Assembly: GCA_003993805.1 (NCBI GenBank)
Contig: RSEF01000031.1
Span: 27,319,068-27,383,067, forward strand
Direction of reading: 5' to 3'
DNA length: 64,000 nucleotides
Origin: Himantopus leucocephalus
Lineage: Eukaryota > Chordata > Aves > Charadriiformes > Recurvirostridae
The position numbers and the translations under genes were made by a program. Shown here piece after piece: positions 52,696-64,000 of the stretch. Below the pieces are notes generated by a model. The model was not told where the DNA came from and ran no database searches. It was given only the letters and a program-made list of their open reading frames with translations. The first letter of the stretch is position 1; the number at the start of each line of letters is the position of its first letter.

Positions 52696-53541
52696 TCCAT
52701 AGGGTTTATTTTCTTGGCAGAACTGACCCTTTCCCCTTCTCTTCTCCCTCTCCTATTTTACACCCAGTGAATTCATTTTGTCAAATAGACATTGGGTTGT
52801 TTCTGTATTCTCATTCTCTATAAATTAGCTTTAGGATAGTGCCAGACAAACATATAATATCATGGTGTAAAAAAGGAAAAAAAAGTGTAACATATTGTGA
52901 CCAAATGGGCCTCAAAAGATTTAAAAACAAAACAACAACAAAAAAAAGCTTTTAATGGAAAACGTGGGTTGATAGTATATTTCTATGGGCTGGTTTTAAC
53001 TCAGTAATGGTTTGATTGTGCCTGGTTTTGTCATTTGATAGGATGTTTTTCAGTGGCATCAGAAAGACAAAAAAAAATCTTTTGTAGCATTGATAACCAG
53101 GAGAAGCCATTAAAAGCCACTGGTTATTTTATTTTTCATCAGGCAGTTTTCAAAGTTTTTATTTGTATTGTTTTTTTACACTGTGGTACATATATGCAAC
53201 TTTGTTTAATAGCTTATAAATGTACAGTAGTTAGCCTTCATCCACCTTGTCCCATATACTTTTTTCCACTTTACGCTTGATGATCTTCAGAAAAATGCTT
53301 TTTGAATTGTATCAAATTTATGTCTACTGTAAACTTTGCTTAACTTTTTTTTCCTTGATTAAAAAAGTTGGGTTAAAAAAATGCTATTGAATATTGCAAT
53401 CTATATAGTGTAATGGATGGCTTCTTTCATCAGACTGATCTTCTATGTTACCAATGTGGATTATCACCTTTTCCCTAAAGTGTACTTAATCTTTGCTTTC
53501 TTTGCACAATGTCTTTGGTTGCAAGTCATAAGCCTGAGGCA

Positions 53542-53547
53542 AATAAA
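53542..53547 (+). terminator. SMARCA2: Polyadenylation signal AATAAA (proximal)
   Basis: AATAAA followed 25-40 bp later by a GT-rich element (GTGGTGGTGGTGTTTT), the usual layout of a vertebrate cleavage site. Probably the main 3' end of SMARCA2. Confidence 0.8.
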
Positions 53548-53587
53548 ATTCCAGTAATTTTGAAGAACGTGGTGGTGGTGTTTTCCT

Positions 53588-53593
53588 AATAAA
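53588..53593 (+). terminator. SMARCA2: Polyadenylation signal AATAAA (distal)
   Basis: A second AATAAA 46 bp after the first, with a weaker downstream GT element (GCCTTGTGTTATGAG). It could give a slightly longer transcript end. Confidence 0.5.
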
Positions 53594-53612
53594 GAGATAA
53601 TTTAGCTCAATA

Positions 53613-54414
53613 GATGCGGCCTTGTGTTATGAGTTCCACAAAAATCTTTTTATAGTAGGGATGAGAGGGCAGGAACATCTGTAGAGAGGTCCACTGTGGT
53701 CTGTCCAGAATGTAAAATAAGAACTCATTCAAATACCACAGAAGTATCTTCAGAGATGGAGAGAAGATATGCAATACATGTTAAAATAAGAATAATAAAA
53801 TTGAAGTAGTAAAAATACTACCTAGAAGTAAAAGTGTAGTTCTTTGCCTAATTACAATTGAAGTGATTAAGCTATAAAATAAACATTTCTTTTTCTTTCA
53901 GGAAATACATGTCCATAGGCCTCAGTGAGCATGAATACAATTATACAATGAATACAATTAGTGAATACAATTAGTTGTGATGCACTAAGATGCGGTAGTG
54001 TAAACATTTGAACTACATATCTACAGTTAACATTGCTACTCTGCAAAATCAAAACTTAGATTTGAACATACGTTGAGTAGAAAATGTGCAAGCCTAGGAG
54101 TTGATATATAAACAGAGCATTTCTTTGTTATCTGAACTGTGTGTTTCTCATCTCTTCTTGTACTGCCTTGCAGTATGTTAACTGCTTCATATTTTTCTAG
54201 CTCAGTTGAAAAATGATTTGTAAGTTTTTCTGGTGCCCAGTTGTGTGTATTAGCCCTGTGCTGAGGTGAGTCAGCTTTGCTTAGTTTTAGCAATTCCAAA
54301 CATTTCATTCGTAGTGTGTGCACCATCTGAATGGAAGACCCTGTATTTCACAGAGAGATACCACTGATCTCAGAGGGACACATTGATGAGACCAGTGTCT
54401 GAAGCACCTTTGCA
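53613..54414. other. Intergenic sequence just downstream of SMARCA2
   Basis: AT-rich, with no gene recognised. Three copies of GAATACAATTA occur at 53933-53943, 53950-53960 and 53963-53973, a small local duplication. Confidence 0.75.
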
Positions 54415-55056
54415 GAAAACGACCTGGTGGTCCTGGTGGACACCAAGTTCAACATGAGCCAACAATGCACCCTTGTGGCAAAGAAAGTTAACAGTATCCT
54501 GGACTGCAGTAGGAGGAGTGTTGCCAGCAGGTCCAGGGAGGTGGTGATCCATTCCCTCAGCACTGGTGAGTCCAAAGCACTGGAGTGCTTTGTCTTGTGG
54601 TGGGCTCCCCAGTAGAAGACAGACATGGACATACTGGAGCAAGTCCAGCAAAGGGCCACTAATATGGTTAAAGGACTGGAGCATATGACATACAGAGGGA
54701 GGCTGAGAGAGCTGGGACTGTTCAGACTGAAGAAGAGAAGGCTCAAAGGCACCTTACTGATGTGAATTAGTATCTGAAGGGAGGGTGCAAAGAAGGCAGC
54801 ACTAGGCTCTTTCCAGTGGTGACCAGAGATGATGGGCACAGACTGAAACACAGGAGGCTCTGAACATCAGGAAAGACCTTATGGTGAGGGTGACTGAGCC
54901 CAGAGAGGTTGTGGAGTCTCCCTTCTTGGAGATATTCAAAAGCCATCTGGACATGGTCCTGAGCAACTGGCTCTAGGTGGCACTGCATGAGCAGGAGTTT
55001 GGACCATATGACCTCCTGAGGTTCCACCTAACCTCAGCCATTCTGTGATTCTGTGG
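54415..55056 (+). mobile_element. CR1 LINE 3' segment (about 640 bp)
   Basis: Plus-strand CR1, from GACCTGGTGGTCCTGGTGGA and CATGAGCCAACAATG through GGAGCAAGTCCAGCAAAGGG, GAGGCTGAGAGAGCTGGGAC and ATATTCAAAAGCCATCTGGA, to the terminal octamers CATTCTGTGATTCTGTGG. It is the longest CR1 3' segment here and is 5'-truncated, with several stops in the translated part. Minus-strand open frames over it (up to 167 codons) are shadows. Confidence 0.95.
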
Positions 55057-56637
55057 TACGGCATAGTTTGGTTTGCAGAAGCCATTCTGTCTTCAGTGAC
55101 AGTTTTCATGAGACCACATATAAATGTTATTTTTTTCACTGCAAAATGAACTGAGTCTACCAGCCCATTATGCATGACATGAAACATCTGGCAGTACAGT
55201 CACTGCTGGCCTAGACTGGATTTAAACTGGCAACTTAGATGTAAAAGGCACAGTATCACGTTACACATCCCCAGAGTCCCTGATGACTTTGCAGTGACCC
55301 AGTTTGATTTATTTTTCAAGAACTCATTATTTACAGATGAGTGTTCAGCTGGAGAATAAAAATTAACTAAGAAGACTCAACATTTCTGTTAAAAATGAAA
55401 GTAATTTTTTTTTAGTCAATAACTATAAGCCATATGAGGATATCAGTTTGCATGAGGAAATATATTTGAATTCTTAGCTGCAGTTTTTGTTTTATCAGGT
55501 CTAAGTAGTTTAAAAATATTTTCAATTTCCCCTCTGAGTTTCAAGAAAAAATGCAATTATTTTTATCATTAGATTAAAATTGATTTATGACTGTTAAGTC
55601 ATGCCTATGCCTCTGCTGTGGTTGGTCCTGTTACTTTGCTTAGGATTTGAATTCATCTCTACCCAGAGTAATTTTTAATAATTATCTTGCTCTTTCTCTG
55701 TATGAATTTACTGCATTTTTCAAGATGAGTTTTTTTTCTGGTAATCTCAGCAGATCTCTATATGAAGAAAAAGGTTCTGGGTAAATTGTTGTCATAGGTA
55801 ACCTTCCAAATTCTTTACAAAAAAAGAGGAGGAAATCTTATTTTTAAGGTGTGTACAAATCCATGTTAAAGATGGAAGCACACTTTGTCTTTTACAGGTT
55901 TACCTTTCTAGGAAGTTTACATGGACTTGGAATACCTTTTGGACAATACACCAATAAAAGCACAGTACTGCAATCCATATTGAGGGAAATGAACTCATTT
56001 CCTACCTTAATTTCAGAAAAATGTCTAGTAAAATTTGAAACGGTGTAGGTTGGGCCCTAAGGAAGATGAGCAAAGTCAAGTAAATAGCAGGAGGTTTTCT
56101 GGTTGCATCTGCTTCTCCTGGGAAGTGTGCAGCAGTGTAAGTGGGCCAGATGAATAACATTTAACAGCTTTTATACATTTCAGATGCTACTAATATTCTT
56201 TCTTTTCCCCTCACACACCTTCTAAAAGAAACAAAGAAAAGGCAAAACCTTTTACTCATTTAATATAAATGGCTTCCTGCATAAATGTGTCTGGTCCTCA
56301 ATGCAGAGTCTTGCACTAGCTATGTTTTCAGAAACACATAGATTTTCATTTTCCTTGTCATGTATACTGCTTTCAGAATAGAAGTGTCAGGGTGTTACCC
56401 CACCACTACCTCTCTGTCCCTGGAGGTGTACTCTTCACTCACTCAGCTCATGAATAAAGCTGGCGATTCAGTGATTGTCGAGTCGGGGAGATGTGGCAGG
56501 GTGTATCATGGCAAATACTGCCACAGCTTCTGTGCACTGTAAGACAAAGGCCCAGCTGATGCAGTAGTAAGCCTCAAAGTAGTGCAATTATTAAGCTGTT
56601 GGTACATGCTCAGTCCTGTTGACTACCCAAGGAGGGC

Positions 56638-56655
56638 ATTAATAGCTCTATTAAT
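56638..56655. promoter_or_regulatory. Inverted-repeat TAAT site (candidate homeodomain element)
   Basis: ATTAATAG and its reverse complement CTATTAAT are separated by CT, giving a perfect 8+2+8 inverted repeat, with another ATTATTAAGCTG word about 50 bp upstream (56587). The clustering of homeodomain-like cores suggests a possible enhancer; no direct evidence. Confidence 0.25.
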
Positions 56656-57996
56656 AATGCACCATCAACTGTCACTTCTTCATTAAAAATGCTTGGACAA
56701 TAAGGGTTTACTGAACATGTTGTCTAGTCCAGAAAACAGGTTACATGTTAAAAACAAAATGAGAAGTTTTTATAAAGGGATTTTTAGACTGGTCTCATAC
56801 TTTCCCCTCTTCTAATCCTCTGAAAAACCTCTGAAATATTTTAAAATTCCTGCCAAAAAAATCCACTTTTGGTTTCGAATAGTGACTTGAACAGTAAGCT
56901 GAAACAAGACTCTGAATCAAGTTCTGTATGTTCACAAAAGGGCCTAGCAAGAGTATTTTATGTGTCTGTGTTCGCGATAAGGAAGAGGGGGAAGTAGGTT
57001 CAGGGCAGGCGAAGAGGTGAGCGATACACAATTTTGCCTCCTTTGCAGTAGAATTGTATTTCATTTTAGGAGTCCCTCACACCTAATCTTGCTGTGCTGA
57101 ACAAGGGACAGAAGGTAAATGAGACAGGTTTATATCTGCTTGTGTTATTGATATTATGGTTTATATCCCATTTTACTGTATTAGTGTCTATTTTGTTCAT
57201 TCTCCCTTTGGGCTTCCAGCATAGTTGCTCTTCTGTCCATCACTTTCCATTGAAATAAATTTTATATGCACTTGGATGCCTTACAGACTTGAAGCAGTTA
57301 CTACTTCATTGTGCAGCATTGCCTCCCGTCTCATCTCCTTTGTCCTTCTAACATGAATGAGAGATAGAACATGGAGGAAAAAGGCATTGTCTGACTGTTC
57401 ACTTAGGGCTTCTCATTTTCTGAGACCAGGACACCTTGTTGCTATTAGTGCTGTTGTCTGCTGGCACAACCCTAGGGGCACATCACTGCTCCTGCGGTTC
57501 TTGAAGTTTCTTTGAGCAGTCCTTAAGGTCAAGGAACAAAGCAGTGAAGCTGAGCATGTCTGACATTCTGCAGATGCACAAAAAATGGTAAGTATTCCAT
57601 GTCAGTGCACTTAAGCACTTAGAAGCAGTAATTAAAATAGATATTTAAAACTTCACAGTTCATTTAAACTATATAAGGGGCAATCTTACCAAAATAAGAG
57701 CATTTTACTTCTGCTTTGGAAACTCTTTGTTAGACCAACTTCCATTGCACCACTGAATGTAACTTTTGGTGCCGTTTCGTCATGCCGTCCTTATATCCTA
57801 CTGTTTCTGTGTGACAGTCAAAATTTAAATCCTGGTCATCTTGAGTGCTTATAAGAAAACCATTTATCCCGCATCATTAATCAAATATTTCACTACTTCC
57901 TGGGAATCTGGAAGATACAGAGACACTGTGTAGCAGGGCTCATACCAGAATCTAGGTACATTACAGTGATGATTTCCATGAGATGGACACGTTTTT

Positions 57997-58015
57997 AAAA
58001 AAAAAAAAAAAAAAA
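57997..58015. repeat. Poly-A run
   Basis: Nineteen consecutive A. No retroposed gene copy precedes it that I can recognise. Confidence 0.9.
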
Positions 58016-61000
58016 GCTTGTCCTATATCTTGCAAGTTGATAATTTCTGCTTGGGGATAAACAAATCGAAAAGGATATTACTCTCTCTTTCTCCTGTGTC
58101 ACTGAGACTCACTTCAAAGCCTCCTCCTTGTTCCCAGAACACATCCAGCCCACTGCAGACCTGGCCACCACGCTATAGGTTAAAGCGAGAAGCTTGAGTT
58201 TAATCCTCATAAGCATTGAGTGACACATTTTTTCTTAGGAGGTGCCATGCAGTTATTCTGTCATTCTGACTACGTCTGGGGCTGGTGTGCTCTGCCTTTC
58301 CAACTGTGCTAGGTCCTGTTACAAGTTAGCACCTGAGAGACATTGCTTATACAGTCCCTGGAGTAGAAACTAATGCAAAGCAGCTCTTCCAGGTGAACAT
58401 GTTTCCCTGGATGATGCACAGCAATTAATAAAAGCGAGAAACTTGTGGTATGCCCAGCTGTGTGAGTGGGGAGCTCATCACCTCTCAGAGCTCAGGTGGG
58501 TGCAACCATCTCATACCCGCCTGTGGTGTCCCTACTGAATTCAGCAAGTAGCCTTGCTGCTTGCTCTGCCTGCGTCACTCTTCCTCTCATCACAAGAGCA
58601 CTGCTTGCTTCCTTGAGACTGCTTGTTTTAATGGCCTAACATCTGTCTGAGAAGAGATTTCTGGCCTTGGGGAACAATCCCATTACTCTCTGGTAACAGG
58701 AGGTTGTGGGCTGGCTTTCTCACCGCCTTCCAAGAGTTCATGGCATTTTCTCTGGAAACATCCATGTCGCTGCTTTCCTCTCTACTTGCTTGCTGCCTTA
58801 GCCTCCTTTAATGTAACTCTATGGGATCAACCAGAGTAACGTTAGGTAGGTGAAGTGACTCGTCGACACTGACCCTACAAAATAGCAAAGGCATCATCTA
58901 CACTGCGTAACGGTGTGTCTTTCACCTCCAGCCACATCAACTGCCTGAGGCACATCAAGTGGTCTCCGTGAGGCTGTTCGGCCTTTGGAGTCACTAAGGA
59001 AAAAGTGATCTCTAGTTATTTTTAAACTAAATAAGCTGGCGCAGCGAAATGTTTTTTAAATTATCCCGGAATTGTTTCTGTCCAGACACAGGATGAACAA
59101 ACACAGTGCCAGACAGTGACAGCTTTATGAAAAAATAATCATTTTAAACTCTGAAATACACCTACTGTTCAGAATTCACACACTTACTGTTTCAAAAGAA
59201 GAGATTCTTCGTATGAGACAACTTCACACTTTGCCGCTCAAAAAGAGAGCAAAAGGTCCCCTGAGGACATGCCAGGAGACTGCCTCCAACACATCATGCC
59301 TCCTACCATCCTGTCACCCCTTTCAGCCGTCAGCCCCCACCTCAGTCTTACACTTTGATAATAAGCACTGGGACTCACCAAATGTCAGCTCTGTTGGAGT
59401 AAGGCTGACCTTTGTTCATCTGTCCGGGCTCAACTGCAGCGCAGGGTGCGTGCTGTTCAGCGAGCACAAGGTCTGACGGTACACGCCATGTGATGTCACT
59501 GTTTGACTTGCCTGCAGCAATCTGCCCTGCAAAATGCTGGAAAGCTGAACATGACATTTCAGTACACGTTTTCTAACCTCAGTAATAGAGAGATACAGAA
59601 AATAGTCTTCTGTGAAGGCTGCGCTCACTGCAGGCATGAACATTTCCAGGAAGGTCACACGTGTATTATCTTTTTGCATGTTCACTGGTGGGGCCTATTT
59701 TCCCCTCTAGTTTTGCCGGAAAATATTCTCACATAAATGTGTTAGCTGTCTTCTGATAGCCTTTTCACCTAGTAGTCAGTGCCAAGGTTCACACTGGATT
59801 CAGTTGTGTCAAAGGCAGTAACCCATCGACTGTGTATTAAATGATCCCTCTTTGCAGAGCATTGTATTTTGCCTTTAAGATTTTAGATAGCAAGGACAAT
59901 TTGAATTTCCTAAGGGCAAATCCTGGGGAACTTTTAAATGAAAATGCAACTCACTAGGTGAGGAATGAGTGGGAAGTTTAAAAAATACCTACTTTTATGA
60001 TTGAGAAAGTAATTTTCGAGATCTCTCCTGAAGCATCTCTTGCTCTGTAACACAGAAATGAATTCCAGCCTGATGAAAGGGCTTGCAGACATGCCTTCAG
60101 AGGGCTGTGAGGAACCGTGTTAGTCTGTGGAGTCTCTGAAGGCCATCTCTGGCCACGTGGTCTCTCCATTCCAGCAAGGAGTTTCTTCATCGCTGCAGGG
60201 GAAGGAGGAGAGGAGAGCCCAGGGAAATCTGCTTTCTCAGGCAACAGACCTCAAACAGGCAGTTCAAGCAGCCTATGCCTGGGGGGACTTCAGGCTGGGA
60301 GACAGGCAGGTAGAATTAAAACTAAATGAAATCTTTCGTCCTATTTACATAAGTATTAGTGCTTGCATAGATTATTACAAATAGGTAACAAAATGTTTGT
60401 TGTAGGAGATTCACAGCTGAATTTTCACCTTTTGCTTGTAAATGATCAGGTACCCATGAAAACGTTTCCAAGTCTGAAGGGAGGAACCACTGTTAAAGGC
60501 TAAAGGAATATTGTGCCCTTTATACCCTTCAGTCATGAGTATTTTTAGATGTCCAGTCCATCTCAGTCACTGCCAGGTTTGCACTGAGGATGCCCATCCA
60601 ACAGGAATTTGAGTTATGCTGTCAATATTTCACGTACACCAGCAAGTGAAGGACAAATAGTAGCAGTTCTTGTCTGAATAAATTCAAGCGCATCTTTTAT
60701 TTCCTCCAACCTGAACTGAAACAAACCTGCTAGGTTTCAGATCTCACTATTGATCCTTTGAGCTATGCAGTAGCCTGGTTTTATTTTTAATGAACAATAC
60801 TTTCTTATAATTCACATCTCCATGACTGCTCCTACTTTCATGTGAATAGTCATGTAGCGTAAGCAGAGTCTGGATTTCAACATCACAACAGGAAATACTT
60901 TGGGAGCACCAGCAGTGGTAGGATCTACCTGCAAGTGTACAGTTGAGTGGAAAGCAGACTGTTTTTAATGCTCTGGAGGAAAGAAAGAAAAGTCAGGCTG

Positions 61001-61998
61001 ACTGGGATTTTGTCTGAAATTCATGTTCTTCTCCTGCAAAGTCCACTGTGATAAGCTTCCATTATAAAGAATGAGTAGTGTAATGCATGAAAGCAAATAT
61101 TCCTGTACGCCTCTGCATTCGTATCTCTGTATCTCCGATTTGCAATTTTCTATTAAACCTCTGAATCTGCAGATCGGGATTCACAGTGATCATGGACACA
61201 CACCTCAGCAAAGCTGTTCCTCAAGCCCTGGCACTCACTGAAATCCTGATGTAGAAAAGGAGTGAATTACCGCTAACCTGAAGAGAAGTTTATATTATAT
61301 ATACCATTCTGCAGTTTCGTCTTTCCTCTGTGTCGCTTGTGGGCTCATACAACAGCTTTGAAAGGCAACTGTCTATAGTGAGGGTTTAAGTTTGGTTTGG
61401 GCTTGGGACATATGCTGTCACAAGGCAGATAAGTGCTGCGCTCTTGGTAGTGCTCATTCTTCATCAGAGTTCCCCTGGATCCCAAAACTCCTGTCTGAAG
61501 TATCACAAGGTTTGGAAATGAGTATGTCAAAGACATAGGAGAAATGGGGGGAAAAAATAGTCCATTTGAAAAATACTAGAAAAAGCAGTATCTTAGAATC
61601 TTTACTGAAAGACATGCTGCAATTGGAAATAGCAATATTTACATGCATGTATAAACCCAGTTACAGAACCATCCTGCTCTACCCTGGATACCAGATTTAC
61701 ATCCTTTCCTTCCCTCTGTTTATGTTTTTGCTAAATGCCATATGATTTAATTTCCCTTCTCAGGCTCCTATGAACTTTTACAGACCTCAAAATCTTGACT
61801 GATCCTACTCATTGACCTCCTTTCCTCCCAAAGCATCAGGAAGCAGTTGTAGCACGGTGCTGGTTCAATATGTCAGACTTTTCTAAGAGGCCAGAAGTCC
61901 TTTGCTGCTTCAACTCCAGATATTCTGACAGAATGCAGACTGCTGCGTTTTTCACTGAAAAATAAATAAAGCTATGGAGTTGACTCATTCTGTGATAT

Positions 61999-62085
61999 AC
62001 ATGCTGGGGGTGAAAAAAACCCAAACCTAAAACAAATAAAAAACCCAACCAAACCAAACTAACAAAAATAAACAAAACCAACGAA
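61999..62085. repeat. A/C-rich low-complexity tract
   Basis: CCAAACC, AACCCAACC and ACAAAAC words on an A-rich background; the reverse complement resembles the T/G tract at 30968-31022. Confidence 0.75.
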
Positions 62086-62293
62086 ATGAGAGAATTGTAG
62101 CTGAACTGCCAGAAACATGAAGACAATGAACATGAGGACGTGCAAACTAAGACACAGGTGGCATCACTAGATGCTAGAATACACCTTTTGCTTTAGAAAT
62201 ACTTAATTGAAAGTTTAAAAAAATAGGTTAAAAGCCTGTTTGCTCAGTTGTTAGCTTCAATGTTTTGCTTATGTTTCATTACTTTCCACTTTC

Positions 62294-62535
62294 ATAGAAT
62301 AGAATAGAATAGAATGCAGTATTTCATGTTGGAAGGCACCTACAACAATCATGTAGCCCAACTGCCTGACCACTTCAGGGCTGACCAAAGGTTAAAGCAT
62401 GTTGTTAAGGGCATTGTCCAAATACTTCTTAAACACTGACAGGCTTGGGGCATCGACCACCTCTCCAAGAAGCCTCTTCCAGTGCTCCACCACCCTCTCA
62501 GTAAAAAAATGTGTCTATTGCTTCTCTAGGCTTTA
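62294..62535 (-). mobile_element. CR1 LINE 3' fragment
   Basis: Begins with an expanded (AGAAT)n version of the reversed CR1 end (ATAGAATAGAATAGAATAGA), then TGTTGGAAGGCACCTACAAC, GGGGCATCGACCACCTCTCC and CCACCACCCTCTCAGTAAAA. Diverged and 5'-truncated, minus orientation. Confidence 0.88.
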
Positions 62536-63079
62536 AAAGACCAAGGAAGAGGAAACATTTCTCCAAAAATCTCTGTACTGCACTGGTGTATCTCAAGCCT
62601 GATGGGAATCTTTGGATTATATCAAAATGCAAACATTACCAAAGAAAATTGATTTAAGCAAACAAACAAAAAAACCTTTAGGGGATATAAGTACTTAGCT
62701 TTCTTGGGTTTCGGTGGAAGAAATATGCTTTGTAATAATACTTCCTTAAGCAATCCATCAGCTTCTTGGTTTTATGACAGAGGTGATCCTGAGTTTAAAT
62801 ACATATGGAGAATTTTCATGCCATCTCAGCATGTTGGAAACATAACCCAGGCTTTGTTATGGTGCAACAACTGAAAACATTAGCAAACTTAAAAGAAGGT
62901 TATGTAAAACAATGACTACTGCATGAAGACAGCATTTGATTAATGACCATGTACTTCAGGGTCTTTAAGTATTTTTTGTCCTTGTAAGTTAATGCAACTG
63001 TAACATATTACAGGTAGAAATTAAGGCATAATTTGACGTCTCCGGGACAGACAATGTTCCTGGAGCATAGGAATAGGCC

Positions 63080-63672
63080 TGTCAGGGAGGGAAAATGCGG
63101 AGTGGGGCAAGGGCAGGGGAGCTGGGAGCTGCAGGTGGTGGCAGGGCAGGCCCGTGGCAGTGGCCAGGGCCTGGCCGTGAAGTCCGGGAATGGCCGAGGT
63201 CAAGCTTGGACACCAGCCCACAGGTTACCCTAGCTCAGTGGGGCCCATGGCCAGGCAGGGCCCACTGGTGACACAGCTCAGGCAGGGACCAAAAGCAAGA
63301 GCCCAGCTTAAAAGCAGGTCCTGGGGGGATTTCCCTTGCTGAGGCTTTGACAGCTCAGGGTCTTCTACTACACTGAACTTTTAGGTTTGGGTTGGTTTTT
63401 TTTTTCAACTTTGCAAATAGAAAAGAAGTAATTGCTCATGTTCTTTCACCTTGTCCAGAGGACCTGAGAAGATGCCAGCAGGGCTTTGCTGTGTGAAGAA
63501 TAAACCATGAGAGAGCCCTGACCGGTCCCCTCTGCCCCCGCAGCGCTGCCTCACTGCCATCCTGGCACAGGGTGGAGCAGTCTGAGGGTGCATGCGGTGC
63601 TCTAGCTCCCGGCTACCCTGAGGCAAGGAGGGTGGCACCCATTTCCCAGGGCTCGGAGGGAACCCCAGCCAT
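63080..63672 (+). mobile_element. Possible solo LTR (unrecognised family), GC-rich block
   Basis: A GC-rich block of about 0.6 kb in AT-rich surroundings. It starts TGTCAGGGAGGG at 63080 and plausibly ends ..CCAGCCA near 63672. It has a TATA-like TTAAAAG (63308-63314) and AATAAA (63499-63504), spaced as in a retroviral LTR. No target duplication is evident and I do not recognise the family. A single-copy GC-rich promoter fragment is the alternative. No coding gene was found in it. Confidence 0.33.
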
Positions 63673-64000
63673 GGGCGAAAGTTTGTGATTTGCTTCCAGT
63701 GCCAGGTAGCAGAAGGGAGAATTCAACTCCAAAGTAGTAGTCTCTGTCTTCACCTTCCATACTTTGTCACTAATAAATTATTTTGCTGGTACAAAACTTT
63801 TCATAATGTCTCCTCATCAACTTTCAGTCACAGTCCCATGCTGGTCTGTTTAGGATGTTTATAATTAGAAGCCTAAAGTGAAGGAAAACAACAGAGTTTA
63901 ATAAATTAAACTGTACCACTGAAGCTGGGGGGGAATAATCTGAATTTCTGAAGAGCTCTACCCTGCAAACACATGCACTGACCAGTCAATGTCAATAACT
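63673..64000. other. Intergenic sequence at the window end
   Basis: AT-rich, no gene or repeat recognised. Confidence 0.6.

Larger units (their letters stand above)
52696..53612 (+). other. SMARCA2: SMARCA2 3' untranslated region
   Basis: About 0.9 kb between the stop and two poly-A signals (53542-53547 and 53588-53593). The stretch around the signals (AATAAAATTCCAGTAATTTT, then GAAGAACGTGGTGGTGG) closely resembles the end of the human SMARCA2 3'UTR as I recall it. It holds A-rich (52929-52950) and T-rich low-complexity pieces. The exact cleavage site cannot be read from sequence. Confidence 0.85.
55057..62293. other. Intergenic region without a recognised gene
   Basis: About 7.2 kb downstream of SMARCA2. 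I see a TAAT-type palindrome (56638-56655), a 19-A run (57997-58015), an A/C-rich tract (61999-62085) and moderately GC-richer stretches near 58.1-60.3 kb. None of the open frames (60-96 codons) has a recognisable domain or gene structure. Confidence 0.7.

Noticed and set aside
54348..54851. 167-codon minus-strand open frame
   Set aside because: Antisense shadow of a plus-strand CR1 segment.

Overview
The window is vertebrate, intron-rich nuclear DNA from a bird. It is AT-rich and interspersed with CR1 LINE fragments in both orientations. It also holds an ERV solo LTR of a type I recognise from neoavian and passerine genomes, from memory only.

One gene is present: the 3' third of SMARCA2 (BRM, the ATPase subunit of the BAF/SWI-SNF chromatin remodeller), on the + strand. 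Twelve coding exons, each bounded by AG/GT sites with compatible phases, lie between 808 and 52695 and encode 546 C-terminal residues. Paralogue-diagnostic residues ([20 protein letters not shown]) match SMARCA2, not SMARCA4. The order is: second half of the helicase C-lobe (808-7044), SnAC region (6817-14844), AT-hook (in 34756-34973), bromodomain (34756-50767), acidic/basic tail and stop at 52693-52695. The 3'UTR has two AATAAA signals near 53.5-53.6 kb. SMARCA2 is Z-linked in birds, so this is probably chromosome Z, with VLDLR expected further downstream.

Region by region: 1-807 is intron. 808-14844 holds six exons, and the intron at 2428-5197 contains a solo LTR. 14845-34755 is a 19.9-kb intron with four CR1 pieces, including an ancient ~1.1-kb copy. 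Its last ~2 kb has structure the full-length gene does not explain: a possible cassette exon at 32862-32952, and an open, phase-0, 20-codon exon ending in a consensus donor at 34425-34484. The latter could start a short, bromodomain-only SMARCA2 protein. 34974-52695 holds the remaining exons, an old CR1 remnant, a 53-bp tandem duplication and a 584-N gap. 53613-64000 is intergenic: one long + strand CR1, one short - strand CR1, an LTR-like GC-rich block and otherwise unannotatable sequence.

Assembly flaws: a 32-bp exact duplication around a single N at 784, which copies a splice acceptor; a 100-N and a 584-N gap, both touching CR1 copies; and a single N in a poly-T at 52349. No RNA gene, CRISPR array or second protein-coding gene could be supported.
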